NCBI GenBank assembly: GCA_038063975.1
Contig: JBBTTY010000013.1
Coordinates: 1-24,118 of the forward strand
Source: UBA6065 sp038063975
GTDB taxonomy: Bacteria > Patescibacteriota > Minisyncoccia > Phycocordibacterales > UBA6065
Direction of reading: 5' to 3'
DNA length: 24,118 nucleotides
Part shown: piece by piece, positions 6,241-12,197 of the stretch
Layout: the number at the start of each line of letters is the position of its first letter
Numbering within the stretch: the stretch's first letter is position 1
The notes under the pieces: generated by a model
Databases searched by the model: none
What the model was told of the DNA's origin: nothing
Seen by the model: the letters and a program-made list of their open reading frames with translations, nothing else
Made by a program: the position numbers and the translations under genes

Positions 6241-7218
6241 TTATGAATAAATTCCAATCTGCTTCATGATTTTATAAGTATCACCATGAGAAAGTAACCC
6301 TCGATACGAAATTGTTGTTTGTGGTTTGGGATACCAATGCATATTTTTTATAATTTTCCGTTTGGTAGTCGTTCTAATCTGTCGGTGGTACGGAAAGTGT
6401 GTCCATCCTAGAAAATCCACGCCAGAGGCGTATGTTTTGATATAGACTTTGTCTTTATGGAGAAATAAATGGAGTTTATCATTGAGAAATTTATGAATAT
6501 TGGATAAGAGATTTTCAAGGTATTCCCTGTTTTCGGACAGAATCACAAAATCGTCTGCATAGCGTATATAATATTTTACTTTTAGTTCTTGTTTCATATA
6601 CATATCAAATTCGTGCATATAAATATTTACCAAAAGCTGTGAGGTTAAATTACCTAAAGGAAGACCAATGCCATCGAACTTGGAATGAAAACTGAAAATC
6701 ACCCGTTCAATAAGCCAGAGAATATCGGCATCTTGAATATGTCTTTTGAGTATATCCATGAGAACCGATTGATCTATGCTCGCGAAAAATTTTCTGATAT
6801 CACATTTCAAAACAAAACATGTCCGTGTGTGATTTTTTGAAACTTTGCCCGCAAAACATTTGAATCGGTCGAGTGCTCTATGAGTACCTTTGTATTTTCT
6901 ACACGAATAAGAATCGTAAATAAACCTATAGTGAAAATACCAATAAATTTCTTTGTAAATGAGACGATGCACAATTCTGTCTCGAACGGTCGCTTTGTGA
7001 ATATTCCTAGGTTTTGGATCTGAAATGTTGAATGCTGTATATGAATCGTGAGTATAGGTTTTGTTTTTCAAAGAATCATAAAGAGCTAGAATGTTTGTGG
7101 CTAAATCCATTTCAAAAGCGGCAACATCTTTCCTATGCCGTTTGCCGGAGAGAAATTTTTCCCATGTGGCAAGGAGATTTTCCAGAGTTATGATATATTT
7201 ATATTCATGACTGAACAT
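6241..7218 (-). CDS. DGR reverse transcriptase
   Basis: Copies the TR RNA into cDNA with errors at adenines. With the ATG at 7218 it is 325 aa. RT blocks in order: RDRIVHRLIYKEI (about 79-91), CDIRKFFASID with the first catalytic Asp (140), GIGLPLGNLTSQLLVNIYMHEFD (184-205), and YYIRYADDFVIL with the YADD box at 220-223. LGNLTSQ in place of the QG motif of other RTs is diagnostic for DGR enzymes. There is no maturase, endonuclease or integrase domain. Start choice: TAGAAT ends 7 bases before this ATG, and an ATG at 7227 lies inside that box; a TTG at 7272 is also open. The gene is AT-rich compared with both targets. It is followed by target 1 at 120 bp. Confidence 0.95.
   Translation of the reverse strand: MFSHEYKYIITLENLLATWEKFLSGKRHRKDVAAFEMDLATNILALYDSLKNKTYTHDSYTAFNISDPKPRNIHKATVRDRIVHRLIYKEIYWYFHYRFIYDSYSCRKYKGTHRALDRFKCFAGKVSKNHTRTCFVLKCDIRKFFASIDQSVLMDILKRHIQDADILWLIERVIFSFHSKFDGIGLPLGNLTSQLLVNIYMHEFDMYMKQELKVKYYIRYADDFVILSENREYLENLLSNIHKFLNDKLHLFLHKDKVYIKTYASGVDFLGWTHFPYHRQIRTTTKRKIIKNMHWYPKPQTTISYRGLLSHGDTYKIMKQIGIYS
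7191..7199 (+). promoter_or_regulatory. Putative extended -10 promoter of avd
   Basis: TG-A-TATATT (TG at 7191-7192, box at 7194-7199) lies inside the RT gene and ends 7 bases before the avd ATG at 7207. No good -35 is visible, which is acceptable for an extended -10 promoter. Confidence 0.45.
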
Positions 7219-7603
7219 ACTCCTCATTCTACCCCCCCCCCTACAAGCACCACTAGTGCTTGTAGGGGCCAAAAAAACATACCGTCTATGGCATGATTAT
7301 TTGGTAAATCTAAAACGCCTCGACCGAATAACTATCGGCGAAAAAATAGACGGTATATTTCTCGCCTTGCTTGAACTGATTTTTAGAGCGTGTTTTGCTC
7401 CAGATAAATTTGAAAAACTATCACTCGTTTCCGGAGCTATAAGTAAATGTGATATTTTAAAATTCTTTCTTCAAATAGGTTGGGAGCATAAAATAATAGA
7501 CCATAAAAAGTACAGTACGCTCATTCTCGAACTTGATCATGTCGGCAGGATGCTCGGCGGTTGGAAAAAGAATATTCAAGAGAAAACTCCCTCTACAAAA
7601 TAG
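7207..7603 (+). CDS. avd: Avd-like DGR accessory protein, frame broken at a C10 tract
   Basis: The in-frame part from GTG 7256 (115 aa) reads AKKTYRLWHDYLV, ITIGEKIDGIFLALLELI, CDILKFFLQIGWE, LDHVGRMLGGWKK. This is the four-helix Avd/23S-intervening-like family; Avd is a basic pentamer that binds the DGR RT and TR RNA. The N-terminal strand of the family seems to continue upstream as LQAPLVLVG, but no start codon exists in that frame. In another frame an ATG at 7207 begins MTEHTPHSTPP and enters the C10 tract (7232-7241). Removing one C would join the two into one protein of about 131 aa. A TGATATATT extended -10 box ends 7 bases before this ATG. The gene is opposite in strand to RT, TR and both targets. 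It may be phase-variable or hit by a homopolymer error. Confidence 0.8.
7226..7231 (-). promoter_or_regulatory. Putative -10 box of the RT gene next to the poly-C tract
   Basis: TAGAAT on the minus strand ends 7 bases before the ATG at 7218. The C10/G10 tract (7232-7241) is directly upstream and would lie in the -10/-35 spacer. No recognisable -35 was found. Confidence 0.4.
7238..7268. repeat. Perfect 13-bp inverted repeat at the avd/RT head
   Basis: CCCCTACAAGCAC (7238-7250), loop CACTA, GTGCTTGTAGGGG (7256-7268). It uses four bases of the C10 tract and lies within the avd coding sequence and just upstream of RT. Neither side has a T tract, so it is not a terminator. It could be a cruciform or RNA hairpin controlling avd or RT, or the scar of an insertion. 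Confidence 0.85.
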
Positions 7604-7609
7604 AGGGAG
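7583..7609 (-). terminator. Terminator directly downstream of the TR
   Basis: CTCCCTCTA (7587-7595) and TAGAGGGAG (7601-7609) form a perfect 9-bp stem with a 5-base loop. On the minus strand TTTTCTCTT follows. It ends 11 bases from the TR, so TR transcription should stop here instead of running into RT. On the plus strand it spans the last codons and stop of avd. Confidence 0.65.
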
Positions 7610-7620
7610 AAATCATAGAA

Positions 7621-7756
7621 GTTGCAGAAGCAGAGGAGGCAGTTGTTGTCGTTCCAGTCATTCTCGAAGTTGCCCAAGTTGAACTTGAAATCGTCATTCG
7701 AGTTCCGGTTCACGTAGGGAACCCTGTGGTTGCCGTCGGCATTCTGCCAAAGCTTT
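7621..7756 (-). repeat. DGR template repeat (TR)
   Basis: Non-coding copy of the VR sequence. Read in the target frame it has twelve AAC or AAT codons (WQN-ADGN-...-NDNN-CLLCFCN), the adenine-rich pattern typical of TRs that lets each Asn codon yield many residues. It is closely matched by VR1 and VR2 with changes almost only at A. It lies between avd and target 2 and is followed by its own terminator. Just upstream (7757-7800 on the plus strand) the minus strand keeps traces of target-type sequence (GTCTCC-TCG-TG), suggesting the TR derives from a decayed target gene. Confidence 0.95.
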
Positions 7757-7975
7757 GTACGATAAACCGCCTATTCCACCGAGGGAGACACCAGCCGCCC
7801 TCTGTATTTTATTCCGAGCCTTATTTGCTCGATAGTTTATCGCACCGACTTATTTGATTTTTTCATAAAAGGTGATACTCATCCGCAAGGCATACCCGGC
7901 GGATTGCTGGCCGATTCCTCATACGAGAATTCGATCGAGTGAAGCCGTAGCCGAACTCGCAATCTAATTCCAGAT
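7757..7975. other. Non-coding stretch upstream of the TR
   Basis: No convincing gene on either strand. The first 45 bases look like a degraded target-gene segment leading into the TR. The rest (7801-7975) should hold the TR promoter on the minus strand, but I found no clear -35/-10 pair. Plus-strand ORFs crossing it are antisense shadows of the TR. Confidence 0.5.
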
Positions 7976-7996
7976 AAAAGTATACTAAATGTTTGA

Positions 7997-8028
7997 GTAT
8001 AGAAAAGGCCCCTGTGCAAACAGGGGCC
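7997..8028 (-). terminator. Terminator of DGR target gene 2
   Basis: GGCCCCTG (8007-8014) and CAGGGGCC (8021-8028) with loop TGCAAA; the minus strand continues CCTTTTCTATACTC. Matches the terminator of target 1 with the end pair changed on both sides. The 31 bases at 7976-8006 are identical to 5320-5350. Confidence 0.85.
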
Positions 8029-8074
8029 TCGCGTTCAAAGGGTCAAAAGACCCAAGAACTTCTTCAAGCGACAA

Positions 8075-8088
8075 AGTGCCAGAGCACT
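8075..8088 (-). promoter_or_regulatory. Hairpin 4 bp downstream of VR2 (DGR homing element)
   Basis: AGTGC CAGA GCACT: same 5-bp stem as at VR1, loop differing by one base, again exactly 4 bp from the VR end and overlapping the stop codon. Conservation of stem and spacing at both targets supports a role in retrohoming. Confidence 0.65.
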
Positions 8089-8800
8089 ATTTGTCGCAGA
8101 AGCAGAGGAGGCAGTAGCTGTCGTGCCAGTCATTCTCGAAGAAGCCCAAGTAGAACTTGAAATCGACATACGAGCTCCGGCACACGCAGGGAACCCTGTG
8201 GTGGCCGTCGGCATCCTGCCAAAGCGCCTTTTTTTCATCAAAGCTGACACTCCAGCGATTGACGGGTAGTTGGTTTTTCCTTTGCTCGTAAGCAAGTGAA
8301 GCGCCGTGGGCACCGACAAGGACTGCCTTTTGGTTCTTGAGGAACCCGAGGCAATCTGTCGATGTGACTGTTTCCTTGATCTGGAAAACCTTCACTTTGA
8401 ATTTCCGGCCGGCAACGAGTTTGGTCGTCGCCTTGCTGTAGTTCTTGTCGGTGATAGTGTCACTGTAATAATTAAATTCCTTGCGGTGAGCATAACTGAA
8501 CTTGGCCAAGTGAGTGGCATGATCATAACCTTCCGGCACGACCACACTGAACTCGCCAACTTGTTCGAAACGTTCGTCTGCAATGACGGTCATTGTCCCG
8601 TCATATTCACCGCGCATTAGGCGATCGTAGGCGGACCAGAACTCGGGATCTGCGCCGTGCTTGATTCCATCAACCCGCTCTTGCGAGAGGTTGAGAGAAT
8701 TTGCGCGCGTGCACATTTGCCCGTGAAGACTGAACACTGACTCTGGGCTGGCGGATTTGGTTGTCATGTTATATCTCGTATCGTATCGGTGCCGTGTCAT
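8087..8800 (-). CDS. DGR target protein 2 with C-terminal variable region
   Basis: A 237-aa paralogue of target 1 (226 aa if it starts at the ATG at 8767). The 8800 ATG has an AGGA about 9 bases upstream, which favours it. No signal peptide or membrane segment is seen. The first 75 residues differ from target 1. From there they align: FNYYSDTITDKNYSKATTKL, FKVKVFQIKETV, FLKNQKAVLVGAHGASL, QLPVNRWSVSFDE. The variable region (about residues 191-236) runs from LWQDADGHHRVP to CLLCFCDK. The different N-termini may give the two proteins different partners while sharing one diversified binding domain. It has its own promoter, a long structured leader and its own terminator. Codon use is GC-rich relative to neighbours. 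Confidence 0.85.
   Translation of the reverse strand: MTRHRYDTRYNMTTKSASPESVFSLHGQMCTRANSLNLSQERVDGIKHGADPEFWSAYDRLMRGEYDGTMTVIADERFEQVGEFSVVVPEGYDHATHLAKFSYAHRKEFNYYSDTITDKNYSKATTKLVAGRKFKVKVFQIKETVTSTDCLGFLKNQKAVLVGAHGASLAYEQRKNQLPVNRWSVSFDEKKALWQDADGHHRVPCVCRSSYVDFKFYLGFFENDWHDSYCLLCFCDK
8093..8228 (-). repeat. Variable repeat VR2
   Basis: Ungapped match to the TR. In the 133-bp core (8093-8225) I count 15 differences, all at coding-strand adenines of the TR; three more such changes lie at 8226-8228. Eleven of twelve AAY codons are altered, giving Asp, His, Cys, Ser, Tyr and Phe among others. VR1 and VR2 differ from each other at many of these sites, so they were varied independently. Confidence 0.95.
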
Positions 8801-8847
8801 CTCTAGATTTCCTGTAAAAGCGAAATCAAGAGTGCTTATCGGGTGCG

Positions 8848-8913
8848 ATCAGATGCGAATTTTTGTCCATTTTCAAGCCGCAAGGCTGAAATAACCAAAA
8901 ATTCGCATCTGAT
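8848..8913 (-). other. Long structured element in the target 2 leader
   Basis: A perfect 18-bp inverted repeat (8848-8865 with 8896-8913; core AGATGCGAATTTTTG). Its 30-base loop holds a smaller AGCC-GCAA-GGCT hairpin. It lies between the target 2 promoter and start codon, so it would form in the mRNA leader. No T run follows it in the transcript. It could control translation or stability, or be a small inserted palindrome. No homologue is recognised. Confidence 0.7.
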
Positions 8914-8947
8914 TTTCTGCTTCTTTCAATGTACTTTTTACCCCTGT

Positions 8948-8977
8948 ATTGTACACCATAACATGCATAAAAGTCAA
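8948..8977 (-). promoter_or_regulatory. Promoter of DGR target gene 2
   Basis: Minus-strand TTGACT and TACAAT with an 18-bp spacer, the best promoter of the DGR locus. The start is near 8941, giving a leader of about 140 bases to the ATG at 8800. Confidence 0.75.
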
Positions 8978-9024
8978 GCTTTTAGGTAATATTCTTTTCT
9001 GTGGCTTATATTAAGGCTTTTTTG

Positions 9025-9140
9025 GGAAGCGAAAAAGTGTCCGAGTGGTGGCTTTCGGAAGCTGCGAAGGTAGCTGAGAACGAGCTGCTCCGCCAGCAGG
9101 CGGAGACAGCGTACACCACGAGGACACTTCTTTCGCTTCC
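9025..9140 (+). repeat. Long palindromic structured element, copy 1
   Basis: The ends GGAAGCGAAA and TTTCGCTTCC start a rod: 10 bp, a one-base bulge, 8 bp, a tandem GA/GA internal loop (9043-9044 with 9120-9121), and 6 bp (GTGGTG/CACCAC). Inside lie three hairpins: GCTT-TCGG-AAGC, AGCT-GAGAACG-AGCT, and CTCCGCC-AGCA-GGCGGAG. It sits right after rpoD. A related element with the same plan lies before rpoB. A 72-codon ORF crosses it but looks accidental. A partial second copy of its right arm is at about 9190-9213. It may be an RNA or a MITE-like palindrome. Confidence 0.75.
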
Positions 9141-9215
9141 TTTAAACTTACAAAATAAGATTTTTAGCAAAAAAATTTCCGTTTGTTTTCGAGAGACACT
9201 CTTCCTTTCGCTTTT

Positions 9216-10415
9216 CTAGTAATTCTTCAGCTGATTTATCCTCTCGTGTTGGCGGATTTTTTCGTGAGCTTTGGCTTCGATTTGGCGAATACGCTCGCGG
9301 GTGACGCCGAATTCCCTGCCCACTTCTTCTAGAGTATGAGTAATACCATCATTCAGACCATGGCGCATTTCCAGAATCTTTCGCTCTTTTGGTGAGAGAT
9401 CGCCGAGAATGTTTTTTACTTGATCAGCCAATATTCTGCGCGAAGATTCTTGGTCGGGCGACAAAATTTTGTCATCCGAAAGAAAGTCGCCGAGAGTAGA
9501 CTTGCCGTCGTCACTGTCATCGCCCACGGGAGATTCAAGCGACACGGTGTCTTGGTCAATTTTCTCTATCTGATAGACTTTTTCAACTTCCAATCCCATT
9601 TCCGTTGCTATTTCATCAGGCAATGGATCTCGACCGAGGTCTTGGGACAGCCTGCGAAAAACCTGTTTGTACTTTGCAATTGTTTCAACCATATGCACAG
9701 GTACACGAATAGTTCTGGACTGGTCAGCCAGAGCACGGGTAATAGCCTGACGAATCCACCATGTAGCGTATGTAGAAAATTTATAACCTTTTGTCCAATC
9801 AAATTTATCTACGGCCTTGAACAGACCAAGATTTCCTTCTTGGATCAAGTCGAGTAATGTGAGATCGGCACTACGTCCCACATATTTTTTGGCAATAGAA
9901 ACTACCAGACGCAAATTCGCCTTTGCGAGTAAACCTTTGGCCTCATCATCTCCTGCCTCAATACGGCGAGCTAATTCTTTTTCCATAGCGGCAGAAACTA
10001 GAGGATATTGGCCGATTTCCTTCAAATACATCTGAATGGAATCATATGAGGATTCACTGCCTGCACGACCTAAACCATATTTTTTGGTGGTTTCCTTTGC
10101 CGGAGGCTCGAGATCCAATATGCCTCCCGACTCCAAAACATCTACGCCTGCCGAGGACAATTTATTGTATAGATCATCGAGAAATACAATATCATCTTCA
10201 ATAGTCGGAAATTCTTTTAAAATTTCGTCATATGTCACAAAACCACGCTCTTTACCCTTTGCGAGTAATCTATCAGCCTTTCGTGTCGCTTCACGAGCCT
10301 TTTCCTTTGCTCTCTGTTGCTTTGGACTTAACTTTAGCTTTAACGCTTTTTTTTTCGCCTTTTTGATTGTTTTTTTTCCTTTTTTACTGCCTATTTTTCT
10401 TGTCTTTTTAGCCAT
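9216..10415 (-). CDS. rpoD: Primary sigma factor (sigma-70, RpoD/SigA)
   Basis: Directs RNA polymerase to housekeeping promoters. The first 50 residues are an unusual Lys/Arg-rich tail (KKGKKTIKKAKKKALKLKL). A region 1.1-like segment follows to about 105. Region 1.2 starts near 125 (DSIQMYLKEIGQYPLVS). Region 2 (165-237) has NLRLVVSIAKKYVGR, LIQEGNLGLFKAVDKFDWTKGYKFSTYATWWIRQAI, the -10 recognition helix. Region 4 (about 342-392) has the helix-turn-helix TLEEVGREFGVTRERIRQIE for the -35. At 399 aa it is a compact primary sigma. It is last in rpoB-rpoC-dnaG-rpoD and also has its own extended -10 box 6 bases before the ATG. Confidence 0.97.
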   Translation of the reverse strand: MAKKTRKIGSKKGKKTIKKAKKKALKLKLSPKQQRAKEKAREATRKADRLLAKGKERGFVTYDEILKEFPTIEDDIVFLDDLYNKLSSAGVDVLESGGILDLEPPAKETTKKYGLGRAGSESSYDSIQMYLKEIGQYPLVSAAMEKELARRIEAGDDEAKGLLAKANLRLVVSIAKKYVGRSADLTLLDLIQEGNLGLFKAVDKFDWTKGYKFSTYATWWIRQAITRALADQSRTIRVPVHMVETIAKYKQVFRRLSQDLGRDPLPDEIATEMGLEVEKVYQIEKIDQDTVSLESPVGDDSDDGKSTLGDFLSDDKILSPDQESSRRILADQVKNILGDLSPKERKILEMRHGLNDGITHTLEEVGREFGVTRERIRQIEAKAHEKIRQHERINQLKNY

Positions 10416-10421
10416 TTGTGT

Positions 10422-10430
10422 ATTATAGCA
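10422..10430 (-). promoter_or_regulatory. Extended -10 promoter of rpoD
   Basis: TG-C-TATAAT on the minus strand, ending 6 bases before the rpoD ATG and lying between dnaG and rpoD. No -35 is needed for this class. It would give a leaderless rpoD mRNA independent of the operon promoter. Confidence 0.55.
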
Positions 10431-10436
10431 GAGCTG

Positions 10437-12158
10437 TTAGGTTTTTTCTGTTAAATTTTTTATTGTTTGAATTCTCTTGGTTAATTGCTGGATTTTTTCC
10501 ATAATTTCCCTCGTCTCTCCTTTGGTTTTCTCTACCTTGTGAAGTTCCATCATAACAGTTTCGAGCTTTTTTTTTGCATACTCTTCCTCTAGGTGAAGTA
10601 AGAGAATCTTCCATTCTTTATCTATATCTGCTTCCTCGTAAGTTATTTCGGCTTCTAGAGTAAGTTCTGCTATATCATCCGGAGAAAGCGCCGTAAATGT
10701 TTTCATTTTTTCTTTACCAACGATACTCTCAAATTCATTTTTCTTTTGTTCATCTCCATTGAAATACTTTTTGGCATAGAGAATACCTATGATTTTACGC
10801 TCTATGGACTCGAGACGTTCTAGGCGACGAACCTGGTTGGGAGTTGCGAGAAAAGTGTTTTTTATTTCGTTTTTATTCTGATTCACATATTCCTGCAAAT
10901 CCCTCCAGAGGGCATCTTCACTCACAGCCAATTTGTCGGCAATTTTTTTTATGGCCTGAAATCGAGAAGTATCGCTAGGAATTGCCCTGACGTATGGAAA
11001 GATATCCTGTTTCACTTGCTTTAGAACATTACCAGAAGATGCTTTTGAATCAATCAAATTGTCAATCAAAAAGTCTATGAAATCTTTTTTTGTTTCCAGG
11101 GCCCTTGTCCAGTCTTTTGGATTGGCTTTTATGATATCAGCTGGATCTTTGACTCCTCTTATATCCACAATTTTGACATTCATACCGAGAGATATAGCTG
11201 GCACAATTCTACGCACCGCTTTTTGGCCAGCAGTATCAGCATCGAAAGCGACAACGATATTGACAGAGAGCCTAGTCAGAAGTCCAAAAGCCGAATCTAT
11301 ACCACGATCTTCGGTGAAGGCTGTGCCTGAAGAGGCCACAGTATTCGTAAAGCCGGCCTGATGAGAACAGACGCAATCCATTTGACCCTCAACCAAAATT
11401 GAATAATCACGTTTACGTATATCTGTTTTAGCTTTGTCTAGACCATAGAGGATTTTGGATTTGTTGTAAAGCTGGGTCTCAGGGCTATTGAGATATTTTG
11501 GCGATTTTTCATCGTCTACGACGATACGACCGGAAAAAGCGACAATTCTACCGGATGTATCGCCTATAGGAAACATGATGCGCCCACGAAAAACGTCATA
11601 ATACGAATCACTGCCTTGTTTGTCTGTCTTCTTTATGAGACCCACTGCCAATACATCTGCATCACTAAAGCCTCTTGACTTCAAAAAATTCCGCAAAACC
11701 CTCCAATCATTCGGATCATAGCCTATGCGTAAACTATCCAGAGGTTTTTCTGTAAGGCCACGATTGAGAATATACTGCTTGGCCGATTGATTTTTTTTTA
11801 ATTCTTCTTCGAAAAATTCCGTGGCAATCTCGAGAATTTCATAGAGAATTTCCTTGCGATTGTCTTTTTGCGAGCCCATCCTATCGAGTTTGACCCCTGC
11901 TCTCTCAGCCAAAACTTTGAGAGCACCCATGAAATCCAGACCTTCAAATTTTTCAACAAACGTGAAGATGTCGCCTTTGGCTCCACAACCGAAACAATAG
12001 AACGAACGACGTTCGGAAGAAACATAGAATGAAGGAGTTTTTTCATTGTGAAAAGGACAGCGCGACTTGAGGTTTGCGCCAGATTTTTCGAGCTTTATAT
12101 AAGAACTGACGACATCTATAATGTCGAGACGCTCTTTTATGTCTTCTACATGGCTCAT
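10437..12158 (-). CDS. dnaG: DNA primase
   Basis: Makes RNA primers at the replication fork. The N-terminal zinc finger is CHC2-type: Cys34, His37, Cys55, Cys58. The core (about 120-370) contains RGRIMFPIGDTSGRIVAFSGR and the Toprim metal site with Glu257 and Asp261 (EGQMD) plus the Asp306/Asp308 pair (FDADTAGQKA). The C-terminal third is helical and charged, as in helicase-binding domains, but its sequence is not conserved. At 573 aa it has normal length. It lies 39 bp after rpoC and 21 bp before rpoD. The primase-sigma pair is the widely kept macromolecular synthesis core; here it is joined to rpoBC and lacks rpsU. Confidence 0.97.
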   Translation of the reverse strand: MSHVEDIKERLDIIDVVSSYIKLEKSGANLKSRCPFHNEKTPSFYVSSERRSFYCFGCGAKGDIFTFVEKFEGLDFMGALKVLAERAGVKLDRMGSQKDNRKEILYEILEIATEFFEEELKKNQSAKQYILNRGLTEKPLDSLRIGYDPNDWRVLRNFLKSRGFSDADVLAVGLIKKTDKQGSDSYYDVFRGRIMFPIGDTSGRIVAFSGRIVVDDEKSPKYLNSPETQLYNKSKILYGLDKAKTDIRKRDYSILVEGQMDCVCSHQAGFTNTVASSGTAFTEDRGIDSAFGLLTRLSVNIVVAFDADTAGQKAVRRIVPAISLGMNVKIVDIRGVKDPADIIKANPKDWTRALETKKDFIDFLIDNLIDSKASSGNVLKQVKQDIFPYVRAIPSDTSRFQAIKKIADKLAVSEDALWRDLQEYVNQNKNEIKNTFLATPNQVRRLERLESIERKIIGILYAKKYFNGDEQKKNEFESIVGKEKMKTFTALSPDDIAELTLEAEITYEEADIDKEWKILLLHLEEEYAKKKLETVMMELHKVEKTKGETREIMEKIQQLTKRIQTIKNLTEKT

Positions 12159-12197
12159 GATTTTTTTGGCACGAAGCGGGGTGAGGTGCTCTGAAAA

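Noticed and set aside
5524..6246. 240-codon plus-strand ORF
   Set aside because: Antisense to target 1. It is open because the GC-rich target codons leave few antisense stops; the minus frame carries homology to target 2 and the VR.
7561..7857. 98-codon plus-strand ORF across the TR (EVAEAEEAVVVVPVILEVAQ...)
   Set aside because: It is the antisense reading of the TR, whose asparagine codons become valine in this frame. No start signal or family.
5320..8028. CRISPR or transposon reading of the repeats
   Set aside because: The three long repeats are not regularly spaced, there are no cas or transposase genes, and differences follow the adenine rule of a DGR.
8306..8620. 104-codon plus-strand ORF in target 2
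   Set aside because: Antisense shadow of the target coding frame.
9025..9140. Reading the palindrome as tRNA-Ser, SRP RNA or 6S RNA
   Set aside because: It begins like a tRNA-Ser D arm (GTGTCCGAGTGG) but has no T loop. The SRP domain IV motif is absent, and the internal branching does not fit 6S RNA.
9001..9219. 72-codon ORF through the palindromic element
   Set aside because: Its sequence is forced by the palindrome, the protein is not recognisable, and it runs into the rpoD end.
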